The notes under the pieces were generated by a model. The model saw only the letters and a list, made by a program, of their open reading frames with translations, was not told the DNA's origin and did no database searches. Position numbers and translations under genes: made by a program. Shown here in pieces: positions 54,952-64,000 of a DNA stretch of 64,000 bases (position 1 is its first letter; each line of letters starts with the position of its first letter). The DNA is from Allomyces macrogynus ATCC 38327 (lineage: Eukaryota > Blastocladiomycota > Blastocladiomycetes > Blastocladiales > Blastocladiaceae): positions 407,780 through 471,779 of the forward strand of contig GG745352.1 of NCBI GenBank assembly GCA_000151295.1, given 5' to 3'.

Positions 54952-56019
54952 TCAATGCCGCGAGACGCGCTTGGAAATGTCGCTCTTGAACCCAACGGCG
55001 CGCTCGAAGCCATTCGACCCGCTGTAGTAGTCCTCCATGGCTTGCCGGATCTCAAGCGGGTGGTTCATGACGAACGGGCCATGCTGAACGATCGGCTCTA
55101 GAAAAAGCGGAAATCGGAGCGCTGGTCAGTGTCTGGATCGTCGCTGGAAGAAACCAGTGCAGAGTCGGTGCCGTACCGTTGATAGGCTCGCCGCCAATCA
55201 CGACAAACCGCACGCCCTTCTCGCCAGCGACCACGGGCACCTCGGTCGCCTTCTTGGCGTCGTCCTCGGTCGGCGCATCAAACACGATCGCTTCGCCGCG
55301 CACGCCCTTGGTCGCCTTGCCGCCAAACAGTGCCTCGCCCTCGAGTACGTAGGCAAACGCGTTGAAAGTCCCGGGCACAGGCACCTTGGTCGACGAACCG
55401 GCCGCGATGCGAATGTCAAAGTAGCAAATCGGCGTGACGGTGCGGACCTTGGCCGACGCGCCGTAGGCCTCACCGGCAATCACGGTCACGTCAACGCCGT
55501 CGACAGGCTGCACGCGAGGCAGGTCCTTGCCGAGTAGCTCCTGGTACCGCGGCTCCATCATCTTGTGCGCGGCCGGCAGGTTGACCCACAGCTGCAGGCC
55601 CGAGTTTTCCTGCTCAATTGGCACTTCGGCGTGGACGATGCCGCGACCCGCCGTCATCTACATTTTTCGCACGCAATGAGGGTGAGTTTCGGATCGCGAC
55701 CAGTTGAGAGGCAGCGGGACAAGCGCGCGCGTACCCACTGCAGGTCGCCAGGCCCAATCTTGCCGCGGTGGCCCGCAAAGTCCTCGTGCTCGAATGCTCC
55801 CGAGAGCATGTAGGTGACCGTCTCGAACCCGCGGTGCGGGTGGTCCGAGAACCCAGCGGGCGGCGACACGCGGAACTCGTCCAGCATGAGGAACGGGTCG
55901 AGGTTGCGCAGGCCCACAGTGCCAATTGAACGGCGCACGCGTGCGCCAACACCCTCGGCCTGCTCGCGCGCCATGTAGGTGCGGGCCACGTTGCGGATGA
56001 GCGGAGTCACGGCTTGCAT
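54952..56019 (-). CDS. Pirin
   Basis: Three exons, 56019-55735, 55657-55177 and 55097-54952, give 303 aa (human pirin is 290). The introns start GTACGC and GTACGG and end TAG. Start M at 56019 (MQAVTPLIRN) is chosen because a minus-strand TATAAAAG lies ~105 bp upstream. The same frame is open to another ATG at 56253, which would add a TM-like segment. Motifs: RRSIGTVGLRNLDPFLMLDE, HPHRGFETVTYMLSGAFEHED (metal-binding His), GDLQW joined to MTAGRGIVHAEVP, LQLWVNLP, and the C-terminal EPIVQHGPFVMNHPLEI. Pirins are iron cupins, nuclear co-regulators or quercetinases; which applies here is not known. Confidence 0.92.
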
Positions 56020-56124
56020 GGTAGTAGTTGTGGTTGTGGTGGTTGGTGGATTCGCGTTGCTGCTGCTTCTGTCGGCTTGTTGTCGAAACAGGATGACGGC
56101 CAGAACAACTGCGAGGAGCGCGAG

Positions 56125-56132
56125 CCTTTTAT
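56125..56132 (-). promoter_or_regulatory. TATA box for the pirin gene
   Basis: TATAAAAG read on the minus strand, about 105 bp before the pirin ATG at 56019. It favours the short start over the in-frame ATG at 56253. Confidence 0.45.
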
Positions 56133-57036
56133 ACAGGTGCACAGCGCTGACGCGGTGTGCGGATTGCTGCAAGTCGGTAAGGGCAGGCTTTACGGCAGCG
56201 GCATCAGTTGGCCGCGCTTCGTGCGGGTCGCCATGAAGGAGGTCGGTGGTCATGGTGGCAGTCTTGTCCCCGACGGCAAATTTGTGGCAAAGTCCAACGA
56301 GTCAAACCTGGGCCAACGCGTGTTTGTCAGCATCAAATTTGCCCTTTTCCCCCGCGGCAAATCATCATCCAACTTCTCCAACCGCTTTTGATTGCTCCAG
56401 CCGCCCCTCCTTTTCATCATCCTAAATCGACCAGCGTTTTCAGCAATCAAATCAGCCGGCCTCTGGCGATTGCCTTCCCTTCTGCTCTGTTCGACGGTAT
56501 TCAGTGGCATGAACATGCAGCGACCGCCCAGGACGAGGCGGTGTAGGCCTGTCGTCTCTTGGTGCTGAGGAATGTCGGCTTTCTAATTCCTGCAGTCATA
56601 CTGTCAGTTCTCCATCTGAACGTGGTTCAGTGCAGTAGAGCGGCGAGGAATTTCTAGTGGAACGGACGAATAATGCATGGTGGCGAGCACAGGATTGTAC
56701 ATCTGAGGATGTGTTGCTTCGCTGTCCCCAACACGTAAATGTATGCTTTCTGGAGCACTGTGTTGCTGCACGAGTCTCGATTTTGGGGACTGCAAGCTTG
56801 TGTATGCTCACGAGTGCTTGCAGACTGTGAAAGTGCAATTTCTGGGCGTATTTAACTGTTTTGAATGCCATCGCATCTCGATTTGTGCTGTTCCCCTCAA
56901 TGTGTAAAATATCCCAAGCAAAGCCGAACCAGCTCTGAGCTGAGCGAAAAAAACACTTGCATTTTGCTGGATCAGCAACGCAAAATCATGCCAGATAATC
57001 ATAATACCCTCGAATCCCAACCAGAAGGACATGCCC
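56133..57036. other. Intergenic
   Basis: Upstream flank of pirin and downstream flank of the intact F-box/LRR gene. AT content rises after 56500; no supported ORF. Confidence 0.35.
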
Positions 57037-58782
57037 CTAGTCCACCTGGACGTGGACCTTGGACTGCAAATTTGTGAGCGCCTCGTCCGTCAGATACCCT
57101 GCGCGCACGACCATGGTTAGTCGACGCCACACTGCATGGCGCGCGACCATCCTTGTGACAATGCCCGCCGCCATCCCATTCGACACGGCCATTCGATATA
57201 CGTCAAGGAATCGCAACGACGGAGGGAGTTTGGCGACCCATGGAGCAAGCTTCGTGTCACACAGCACTTCCATAGTCGGCATCTCGCACGAAATCGAATT
57301 GATCGGGCGGTGCCCATTGTCGCGGAGAGAGAGTTCGCGCATGGTTTCTGGCCACCCAGGTCCATAGAGAATAAATTTGTTCAAATCGGCAAGCAGCAGG
57401 CCGCACTGTGTCAAGTCGAGAGCAACGAGCGTCGGCGGCAAGTGCCTGACGAGCGCCATGATGGCAGCTGTGCCTCCAAGCGGCGTGTGTGGGGCGCGAA
57501 TAGATGTGACCGACGATGGGAGCCGTTGCAGCAGTGGCGCGAGGTGCTTGCCCTTGACCATTTGACTCGTGCTGAGAGCAAAACAACGGAGCGTCGGTGC
57601 CAAGGGGAAGACTGCGCTCACGTCGCAATCCCACCGACTGGAACAAGTCGACAGGACCAGTTGATGCGTGGCCAGCGGCAGGCACGGGACTAGCACCAGC
57701 AAACGGGCCTTGACAATTGGCGGGTCATGACGGCGGCCAAGAAAGCGCATAGTAAGCGACCGGACGGTGGTCGGGAAGCTTGCTGCAAAACGGGCCCATG
57801 CATCCTCATCAATGTCATTACTGCCGTTAGTCAAGTTGAGCCCCAAAGCAAGTTTGCGCAGGCCGGACCTCGGCAATGCCGCCATCACCGTGTCGAGTCC
57901 GTGGACGTTTTCACACGGCTGCAATTCGAGCTGAGACAACGACGGTAAGCGCTGCAAGAGCATCGCAAGCGCCACCCTGGCACGGTCCGGCAACACTTCT
58001 GCATGATCATTCCGCAGCGTGATCGACGTCAACGTTGATGTCGCGTGTTCAAAGAGAAGCGTCAAGATGGTGTCCCGATTTGGGTCCGATGTTTGGAACG
58101 CATTGATGATAGAGAGCGTACGCAAGTGGGGAGGAAACTGATCAACAAGATTATTCCGTGCGCCAATGAGCGTCGTCGACAAGGAACCACTGTCGAGACC
58201 AAGTTCATGCAGCGTTGATGGAATCGAGACACTGCTCCACGAACCCCCAAGGCTGCCACGAATGGAAAGCCGTTGGCAGCGAGGTGGGACAATCGAAATT
58301 CGCTCGCCATGAACAATCGACACTTTGGTGCGCACTTGGCTCAGCGGCACGTTTAGAAGAGACCACTTGCTCGACACGGGCATAGCAAAACGGACCCGAC
58401 CTTGTGCATCACGGACAGTTGCTGCCGGTAAACGGTGCTCATCACGTAACGGCAAGACTAACAGCATCTGGGCGCGCCCGTCATAATTAACAGCAATCAT
58501 GAGCCCTACGTCCTCGGTTTTTGGGTGGAAACCACCATAGCCGCGCAAATCACATCGAAGGACGTGTGGCAAGGGATCAAGTTTGCGGATGACCACGTGC
58601 AGACATGGTGCGAATGTGGTTGGCACGACCAATGCAAGGTGCATCGCGGAGACGCAGGCACGGCCGGTCGCGGGCTTTCGGCAAAGGTACTCGGCAATGT
58701 GGTCGAGGACATCATAAGGAAGTCGGTCGAGGCGCGGTGCGGGTCCACCACAACGGTGTTGATGCGGTATATTGGGGTTCAT
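57037..58782 (-). CDS. F-box/leucine-rich-repeat protein, intact family member
   Basis: Single-exon, 581-aa protein from ATG 58782 to TAG 57037. Residues ~17-70 form an F-box-like block (PRLDRLPYDVLDHIAEYL, MHLALVVPTTFAPCLHVVI). About 350 residues of irregular leucine-rich repeats follow, e.g. IPSTLHELGLDSGSL, FPPHLRTLSIINAF, LPSLSQLELQPC, GLDTVMAALPRSGLRKLAL, FPTTVRSLTMRFLG, LAPTLRCFALSTS and LPPTLVALDLTQCGLLLADL. A C-terminal domain (LPPSLRFLDVYRM) closes the protein. F-box/LRR proteins usually select substrates for SCF ubiquitin ligases; here SKP1 binding is an inference from the F-box-like start. It is the template against which the eight broken copies in this window were recognised. Confidence 0.75.
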   Translation of the reverse strand: MNPNIPHQHRCGGPAPRLDRLPYDVLDHIAEYLCRKPATGRACVSAMHLALVVPTTFAPCLHVVIRKLDPLPHVLRCDLRGYGGFHPKTEDVGLMIAVNYDGRAQMLLVLPLRDEHRLPAATVRDAQGRVRFAMPVSSKWSLLNVPLSQVRTKVSIVHGERISIVPPRCQRLSIRGSLGGSWSSVSIPSTLHELGLDSGSLSTTLIGARNNLVDQFPPHLRTLSIINAFQTSDPNRDTILTLLFEHATSTLTSITLRNDHAEVLPDRARVALAMLLQRLPSLSQLELQPCENVHGLDTVMAALPRSGLRKLALGLNLTNGSNDIDEDAWARFAASFPTTVRSLTMRFLGRRHDPPIVKARLLVLVPCLPLATHQLVLSTCSSRWDCDVSAVFPLAPTLRCFALSTSQMVKGKHLAPLLQRLPSSVTSIRAPHTPLGGTAAIMALVRHLPPTLVALDLTQCGLLLADLNKFILYGPGWPETMRELSLRDNGHRPINSISCEMPTMEVLCDTKLAPWVAKLPPSLRFLDVYRMAVSNGMAAGIVTRMVARHAVWRRLTMVVRAGYLTDEALTNLQSKVHVQVD

Positions 58783-59724
58783 TGTTGTCTGTTGTTCCGA
58801 GGCAGTTCAATTGAATGGTGCAATGCAAGGTGTCGCTGGGAAGTGCGGGGAAGTGGCCAAGTGTTGACTTGTTGTAATTGGCAGACAGAAGCAGGCCTCC
58901 AAGGCTTGGCTGCGGTCGTGAGCAACGAACGACCCATGTGATACCACAAGATTGTAGCACAACACACAGCCACACCACTTACATCAGCAGGACCTGGTTT
59001 GCTTGCTGTTAAGATTTCTGCTAGTTACACTCAAATCGCGCCGGGCTCCCATTTCCAGCTTGAGAAGTGTCTACCAGATGAAGTGGCCATGATTACCACC
59101 AATATGCACCGTCAATCGCAGTGTTGACTTGGTACTCCTCATTCGAAACGGTTTGGAACCAGATTTGACGACAATCGAAAGTCTTTCGTGGAGCAACCTG
59201 ATGCTGGCCCTGCATGCTCCAAAGAGCCTCACGCCTTCGGCCGTGTTGTCCATGCGCGCGCTTGGACTGAAACTGAAAGACGGAGTCTGATCCTACATGC
59301 CCATCCCTGGCGTCAACGCATAATGCATGGGATGCCCCTGCATCTTCGTGTCTCCCTTGTGATTCTCCACCTCATCGTTGTGTGGCAACATACTTAAAGA
59401 GAATCATTGGTGCGGACAGATGGATCACATTTCATTTGAGCGGATCGTAAAATGAAGGGTGAATTGAAAATGAAAATGAAGCTAACGTAGGTACTGTGTC
59501 TGCGACCTGTTTGGGCAAGTCTCGAATGTTCGCCAGCGTTATTATTTCAGCTGTTGCTCACGACATGAAGTCGACAATCATAATTTCAGTCGTGTCTGTG
59601 TCGTGCAAACCACTGCTGACATGCCATTTGAACGGCCAGAGTTTGAGCCAGTGGGTAGGTAACAGCAAAACAAATAAACATCGAGCAAGCGCAAAATACA
59701 CAACACTCTTCCGACAAAAACCGT
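58783..59724. other. Intergenic
   Basis: Upstream flank of the intact F-box/LRR gene and downstream flank of copy 9. Lower GC; nothing supported. Confidence 0.35.
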
Positions 59725-61668
59725 TCAATACCTCTCCAGTCTCTCCATCTGGACGTGGGCCATGGTCTGCAACTTCGTGAGGGCCTCATCCATCAGAAAG
59801 CCCTTGTGCACGACCATGGTCAGCCAGCGCCATGACGCTTGATGTGCAATCATCCTTGCAGGAATCCCCGCCACCATTACGTCTGTCACGGCCATTTGAT
59901 ACACGTCAAGGAGCTTGGCGACCCATGGAGCAACCTTGATGTCATGCAGCACCTCATCAACTGGTGGCGAGCCTCCAAGCACTTCGGTCACGCTCTGGTG
60001 CCCAATGTTGGAGAGAATGAGCTCGCGCAGGTTCGCTGGCCACCCAGGGCCGTACCGGGCAAACTTGTTCAAGTCAGAAAGCAACAGGTTGCACCGCGTC
60101 AAGTCTAGCACAGCGAGCGTTGGCGGCAATTCTTGACGAGCGCTGTCATGGCAGCTGTGCCACCAAGGGCTGACCTGTGGAGGTCAAGGTGTGTGACGGA
60201 TCCGGGTAGTTGCTCAAGCAGTGGCGCAAGGTGTTTACCCTTGATCATCAAATCGGATGACGCGCAGAGCTCATAGTAACGGATTGTTGGTGCCAAAGAA
60301 AAGAGCACGCTCACATCAACTTCCCACCGACTTGTTCCAATGGACAGAGTGAGCTGGCGCATGGCCAGCGGCAAGCGCGGGACCAGCGCAAGTAATCGCG
60401 CCTTGACAATTGGCCGGCCATGACTGCCGCCTGGACTGCTGCAGCACCAAGGTCTACAAGAATAATGAAGCGCTTGAGCGACGCAGGGAGTCGACGAAAC
60501 ATGTGCACTAGCACAATACTGCGGCGGTCGTGCATCGAATTGATGGTCAAGCGTTGCAGGGGGTGGGGGAAATCTAAGCGCACTGGCCATCCTTGGGTCC
60601 CATCGTGTGACTGTAACAATGAGCGTATGACTCGCCTTTGGCATATGCTTGAAGATGACCTCCAGTTCCTCACTTTGCTGGGCATGGTCGTTGTCAATGC
60701 CTAGGATCAGCGAGCCCACGGCTGGCAGCGAGTCGGACGGTAACTGCAAAAGCATAGACAAGTCGCCATTGTCATCAACCACCAAGGACAGGTCCAGGTG
60801 CTTGAGCCCAGTTTGCGGTAGGGCTGAAACAAGCCGGTCAAGTTCCATCGCACCATGAAACCGCAGTGTCAAAGTTGTGAGCAATGGTGGCCGCTGCAAC
60901 AGGCAACAGAGAGATTGCTGGGCTTGACCTGAGATAGCGTCTTGAATGTAGCAATCAAGGACAAATTTCAGCGACTTGAGCGTTGCAGGCAGGTGGTCGA
61001 GAAACAACGCAAAGAGGTCATGGTCATGACCATTTTCGTCATCAATCATGCCGCGCACATCAAGTTTCTGCAGCTGCAGATTGAAAAGATGTGTGAAAAT
61101 GCCGGCCGCGTCGACCATTGGCCAGAGATCAGCGCAAGCTCAGTCAAAGTGGGTGTGAATGCGACACGACTCGTCCATGACAGAGTACCACTGCCAGGTT
61201 GGTCGAGGCACAGATACTTGCGCATCGGTGGAGCGATACGGTCTTATCCCGGAGGAGTCATCGAGCTGAGCGTACAGGACAACCACTGATGAAGGGGCAC
61301 GGGTAAAAAGGACCACTGGCGACTGGGTCGAGCCCTGTCCGGACCACTGCGCGCGGGACCAGGGCGAAGTATGTCTGCAGCCGCCCCGTCTCGTCATTCC
61401 ACCAGCGGAAAAGTTGACCAACTTCGCGAACCTCAGTGTTGCCAAGGGTTTCACTGTTGATGGCAGAACCATTTTGATCCTGGCGCAGCCGGGCAAGGTC
61501 ACTGCCAACACCTTTGGCCAGGCGGATTGCAACACGCAAACACGGCATGGAGAGATCGGGGGCGGCGAGCACGAGGTGGACAAGCCTGCGGCAGTCATGC
61601 AGATTTCGGATCAATTATTCAGCAATGCAAACGACCATGTCGTCTGGCAGGAGGTGGATGGCGAGCAT
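59725..61668 (-). pseudogene. F-box/LRR family pseudogene (copy 9), nearly full length
   Basis: ATG 61668 opens HLLPDDMVVCIAE and meets an in-frame TAA at 61617-61615, then continues LVHLVLAAPDLSMPCLRVAI. The LRR part (60105-61118) has LPATLKSLKFVLDCY, ALPQTGLKHLDLSLVV and LPLAMRQLTLSIGTSRW. The C-terminus (60129-59725) has MPPTLAVLDLTRCNLLLSDL, GPGWPANLRELILSN and a tail highly similar to the intact gene 1 kb away. Two or more frameshifts separate the blocks. The arrangement suggests a tandem duplicate of 57037-58782. Confidence 0.65.
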
Positions 61669-61879
61669 GCGCGCGTGAGAATGCGCGATGTAGTTCATGC
61701 CACTGGTCATGGTTGTTGCTCGCGAGGGACGTGCAACGTCGTCGTCCAGTTTCCGAGAGATGGAATATGCGTTGCGTGTTGTGCTGGTGGATCTGGCCAG
61801 TTGGGCTGCGTACGGAAGACACGAACTGGGACCAAGGGAGACAGGCGATGTATTTCCAAACCCTCCTTCAGCGCACGCT

Positions 61880-63309
61880 TCACGACCGGTAATCCGCATT
61901 AATATGCACATACTCGTCGCTGAAATCGCACGTGTAATAATTCGCCTGTGCCTTGCTCCCCATCCCCATATCCACCACAATCTCAATCTCCTCCTCGGCC
62001 AAAATCTTGCTGGCCACCGCCTCGTCAATCGGGTACTTGGGCTGCCCATTCTCGACCAGCTTCAATTCCCCGCCATTCGACCGCACTTTCAGCGACACGG
62101 CGCCCGCATCCAGCGCGACCCCACCGGGCACACTCGCGTACCCGACCGCACACAAGATACGGCCCCAATTCGCGTCCTGCCCATAGAGCGCCGTCTTGAC
62201 GAGCGGCGACGTCGCAATCGAACTCGCGATCGCGCGCGCGGCGGGCTCCGTCGGCGCGGTCACGCGGACCGAGACGAATTTGGTCGCGCCTTCGCCGTCC
62301 CACACGATCATCGCGGCAAGGTCGCGCGCGAACGTGCGCAGGTGGGTCGCAAAGGTCGCGGTATCGGCCGCAGACATGGTGGTCGTCTTGGGCGCGGCGA
62401 GCCCGTTGGCGAGCAGCACGATCGTGTCGTTGGTCGAGGTGTCGCCGTCAACGGAAATGCAGTTGAACGAGTCGCCGAGTGCGTGGGAGAGTGCCGAGGT
62501 GGCCGCGGGCGCGGTGAGCGGCGCGTCAGTCATGAGCACGCCGAGCATGGTCGCGTGCAGCGGGCGCGTGGCGGACGCGGTGGTCGGGTCGTGCACTTTC
62601 ATGTTCGGGTGGATCATACCGGCGCCTGGAGGGGAGAATCATGTTCCAGTGTCAGTTTCAGCGTCGCATCGTCGGTGCCAGATGAGATCAAGGACGTACC
62701 CTTGCACATGCCGGCCAACGTAAACCGCACGCCCGACTCCGGCAACGTCAACGCGCGCGACAAGTACTTTGGGAACGTATCCGTCGTCATAATCGCCGTC
62801 GCCGCCGACTTCAACGCCCCCTCATCCCCGTTCCCCAGTCCCTTGCCCGCCTTGACCAACCCGGCCTTGATCTTCTCCATCTGCAGCCGCTGCCCAATCA
62901 CGCCCGTACTCAGGACCAACCCGGCGCCCTTCGGCGCGCCGACAGCCTCACACGCCAGATCCACCATCGTCTGCGCGTCCTTGTCCCCCTCTACGCCCGT
63001 ACACGCATTCGCGCACCCGGAATTCACCGCGACCGTGCGGATTCCGGTGCCGCCGGTGGTGTCGAGGATCGTGCGCGACACGCGCACGGGGGCCGCCTGG
63101 AACAGGTTTTGCGTGAACGAGGCTGCGGCGGTGCAGGGCTGCGTCGAGTGGATCAGGGCCAGGTCGAGCGCAGCGTTCTTTTTGACGCCGGTCGAGACGG
63201 CGGAGAGCTCGAATCCGCGCGGGAGCGGGGCCGATTTGGGGGTCAGGCGCGAGGCGAGGCGCAGGGAACGCGCGGCGGCGGCGGCGGAGATGGCAGAGGC
63301 GGGCGGCAT
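61880..63309 (-). CDS. argJ: Arginine biosynthesis bifunctional protein ArgJ (ornithine acetyltransferase)
   Basis: Two exons, 63309-62700 and 62625-61880 (stop TGA), with intron 62699-62626 (GTACGT...CTCCAG, phase 1), give 451 aa. The N-terminus SAAAAARSLRLASRL is a mitochondrial presequence. Family blocks: SRTILDTTGGTGIRTVAVNSGCANACTG, VLSTGVIGQRLQMEKI, IMTTDTFPK and LAGMCKGAGMIHPNM across the splice. HATMLGVLMTDA carries the autocleavage site, with Thr becoming the nucleophile of the beta chain. NCISVDGDTSTNDTIVLLANG, YGQDANWGRILCAVGY and the C-terminal DFSDEYVHINADYRS complete it. It transfers acetyl from N-acetylornithine to glutamate (and may also use acetyl-CoA) in mitochondria. Confidence 0.96.
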
Positions 63310-64000
63310 GATGGTGGTTGGTTGGTTGGTTGGTTGGTTGGTTGGTTGGATGGTTGGATGGTGGGTCGACGAAATGCACTTGGTTGAGTGCCGTGAGGTC
63401 GATGCGTGTTGACGACGGTGGCAGGGCCTCGCGGGCTTTTTATGAGAGCGTCAGCGCAACGCTGGCATCGCGGTGCTCTCTGCTCGCGGCGGTCGCGTGC
63501 TGATCATCGTCGACTTGGTCGTGCAGGGTCGTGGAGCAGATCGTGCCTGTGTGATCCACGGCCACATGTGCGGTTGCCGATCTGCAAAAACGGTGAGTGT
63601 TCCCGTGCCATTTCCGCCGTGACTCGACCTTCGAAACCGACTCAGACCTTGAAGCTGGCGGATTTCAACACCAAGGAATGATCAGGTCCGGAAATGTCAT
63701 TTCATTTGGTTCCTTCCTTCGGCACCATGGCCCGCCATCCTTCGCTCTCACCACTCTCCCAACACGATTGATTCTGTACAGGACGATTTCCACGTTTCGG
63801 CGGGACCCACAACGGCGCCGGCGGGCACACGCGGGCCGGGCAAATAAGAAAACGGAAGACAAGCAAAAAGCGGCTCGCCAACGGGCAACAATAGGTGGAG
63901 AAGGGCAACAAGGACATGGCCAAGACGACACGACATTTGCGCGTGGGCAAAGTGAAGCAAAAAGAACAGGCAGATCGAGGCAACGAAAGGAGGAGCAAAA
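63310..64000. other. 5' flank of argJ and right edge
   Basis: Contains a tetranucleotide run (GGTT)n at about 63313-63345 passing into GGTTGGAT units directly upstream of the argJ ATG. Beyond it no supported gene is seen to the window end. Confidence 0.4.

Noticed and set aside
63313..63358. GGTT repeats considered as telomere-like or CRISPR-like
   Set aside because: A simple tetranucleotide microsatellite in the argJ 5' flank; no spacers and not a fungal telomere unit.
63665..63998. Minus-strand frames at the right edge with Leu/Cys-rich text
   Set aside because: No supported start, no family, and composition suggests flanking non-coding DNA.

Overview
The window looks like nuclear DNA of a GC-rich, flagellated (zoosporic) fungus, most likely a Blastocladiomycota member of the Allomyces/Catenaria type. 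This is an inference. Genes carry short introns of about 55-130 nt with GT...AG ends. Housekeeping genes are strongly GC-biased. A delta-tubulin gene points to a centriole/flagellum-bearing lineage, and a GT62 mannosyltransferase and a Ser3-type phosphoglycerate dehydrogenase point to a fungus. No rRNA, tRNA or CRISPR array was recognised. One assembly gap (282 N) lies at 22775-23056.

Layout. Bases 1-29391 are mostly conserved genes: DCAF12-like WD protein (partial, -), a single-pass membrane protein (+), a dead F-box/LRR copy, a delta-tubulin remnant (-), TMEM242 (+), RraA/HMG aldolase-like (-), a secreted 300-aa protein (+), pantothenate synthetase PanC (-), BCKDH E1-alpha (+), ATP10 (-), ARL1 (+), a small membrane ORF (-), a PfkB-family sugar kinase (+), a DUF707 membrane protein (-), a GT62 mannosyltransferase (+), phosphoglycerate dehydrogenase (+) and a four-TM protein (+). 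Then come a tail-anchored SAM-domain protein (29769, +), an adhesin-like type II membrane protein (35104, -), trifunctional C1-THF synthase (37188-40153, +), a Ser/Thr kinase (51232, +), pirin (56019, -) and ArgJ (63309, -).

Between these, from 30.8 to 61.7 kb, lies a cluster of one F-box/leucine-rich-repeat family: one intact 581-aa gene (57037-58782) and seven decayed copies, with an eighth near 3.6 kb. A 4.3-kb hAT DNA transposon with terminal inverted repeats and a near-perfect 8-bp target duplication sits inside the cluster. The right half is therefore an accessory region interleaved with housekeeping genes.

Functional links: ATP10 and TMEM242 both belong to F1Fo ATP synthase assembly. 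PanC, BCKDH E1-alpha, Ser3, C1-THF synthase and ArgJ serve amino-acid, one-carbon and cofactor metabolism. DUF707 and GT62 are divergently arranged secretory-pathway genes. I derived exon structures by hand from frame, splice signals and remembered family sequences. Joins that keep frame and restore family homology are the firmest.
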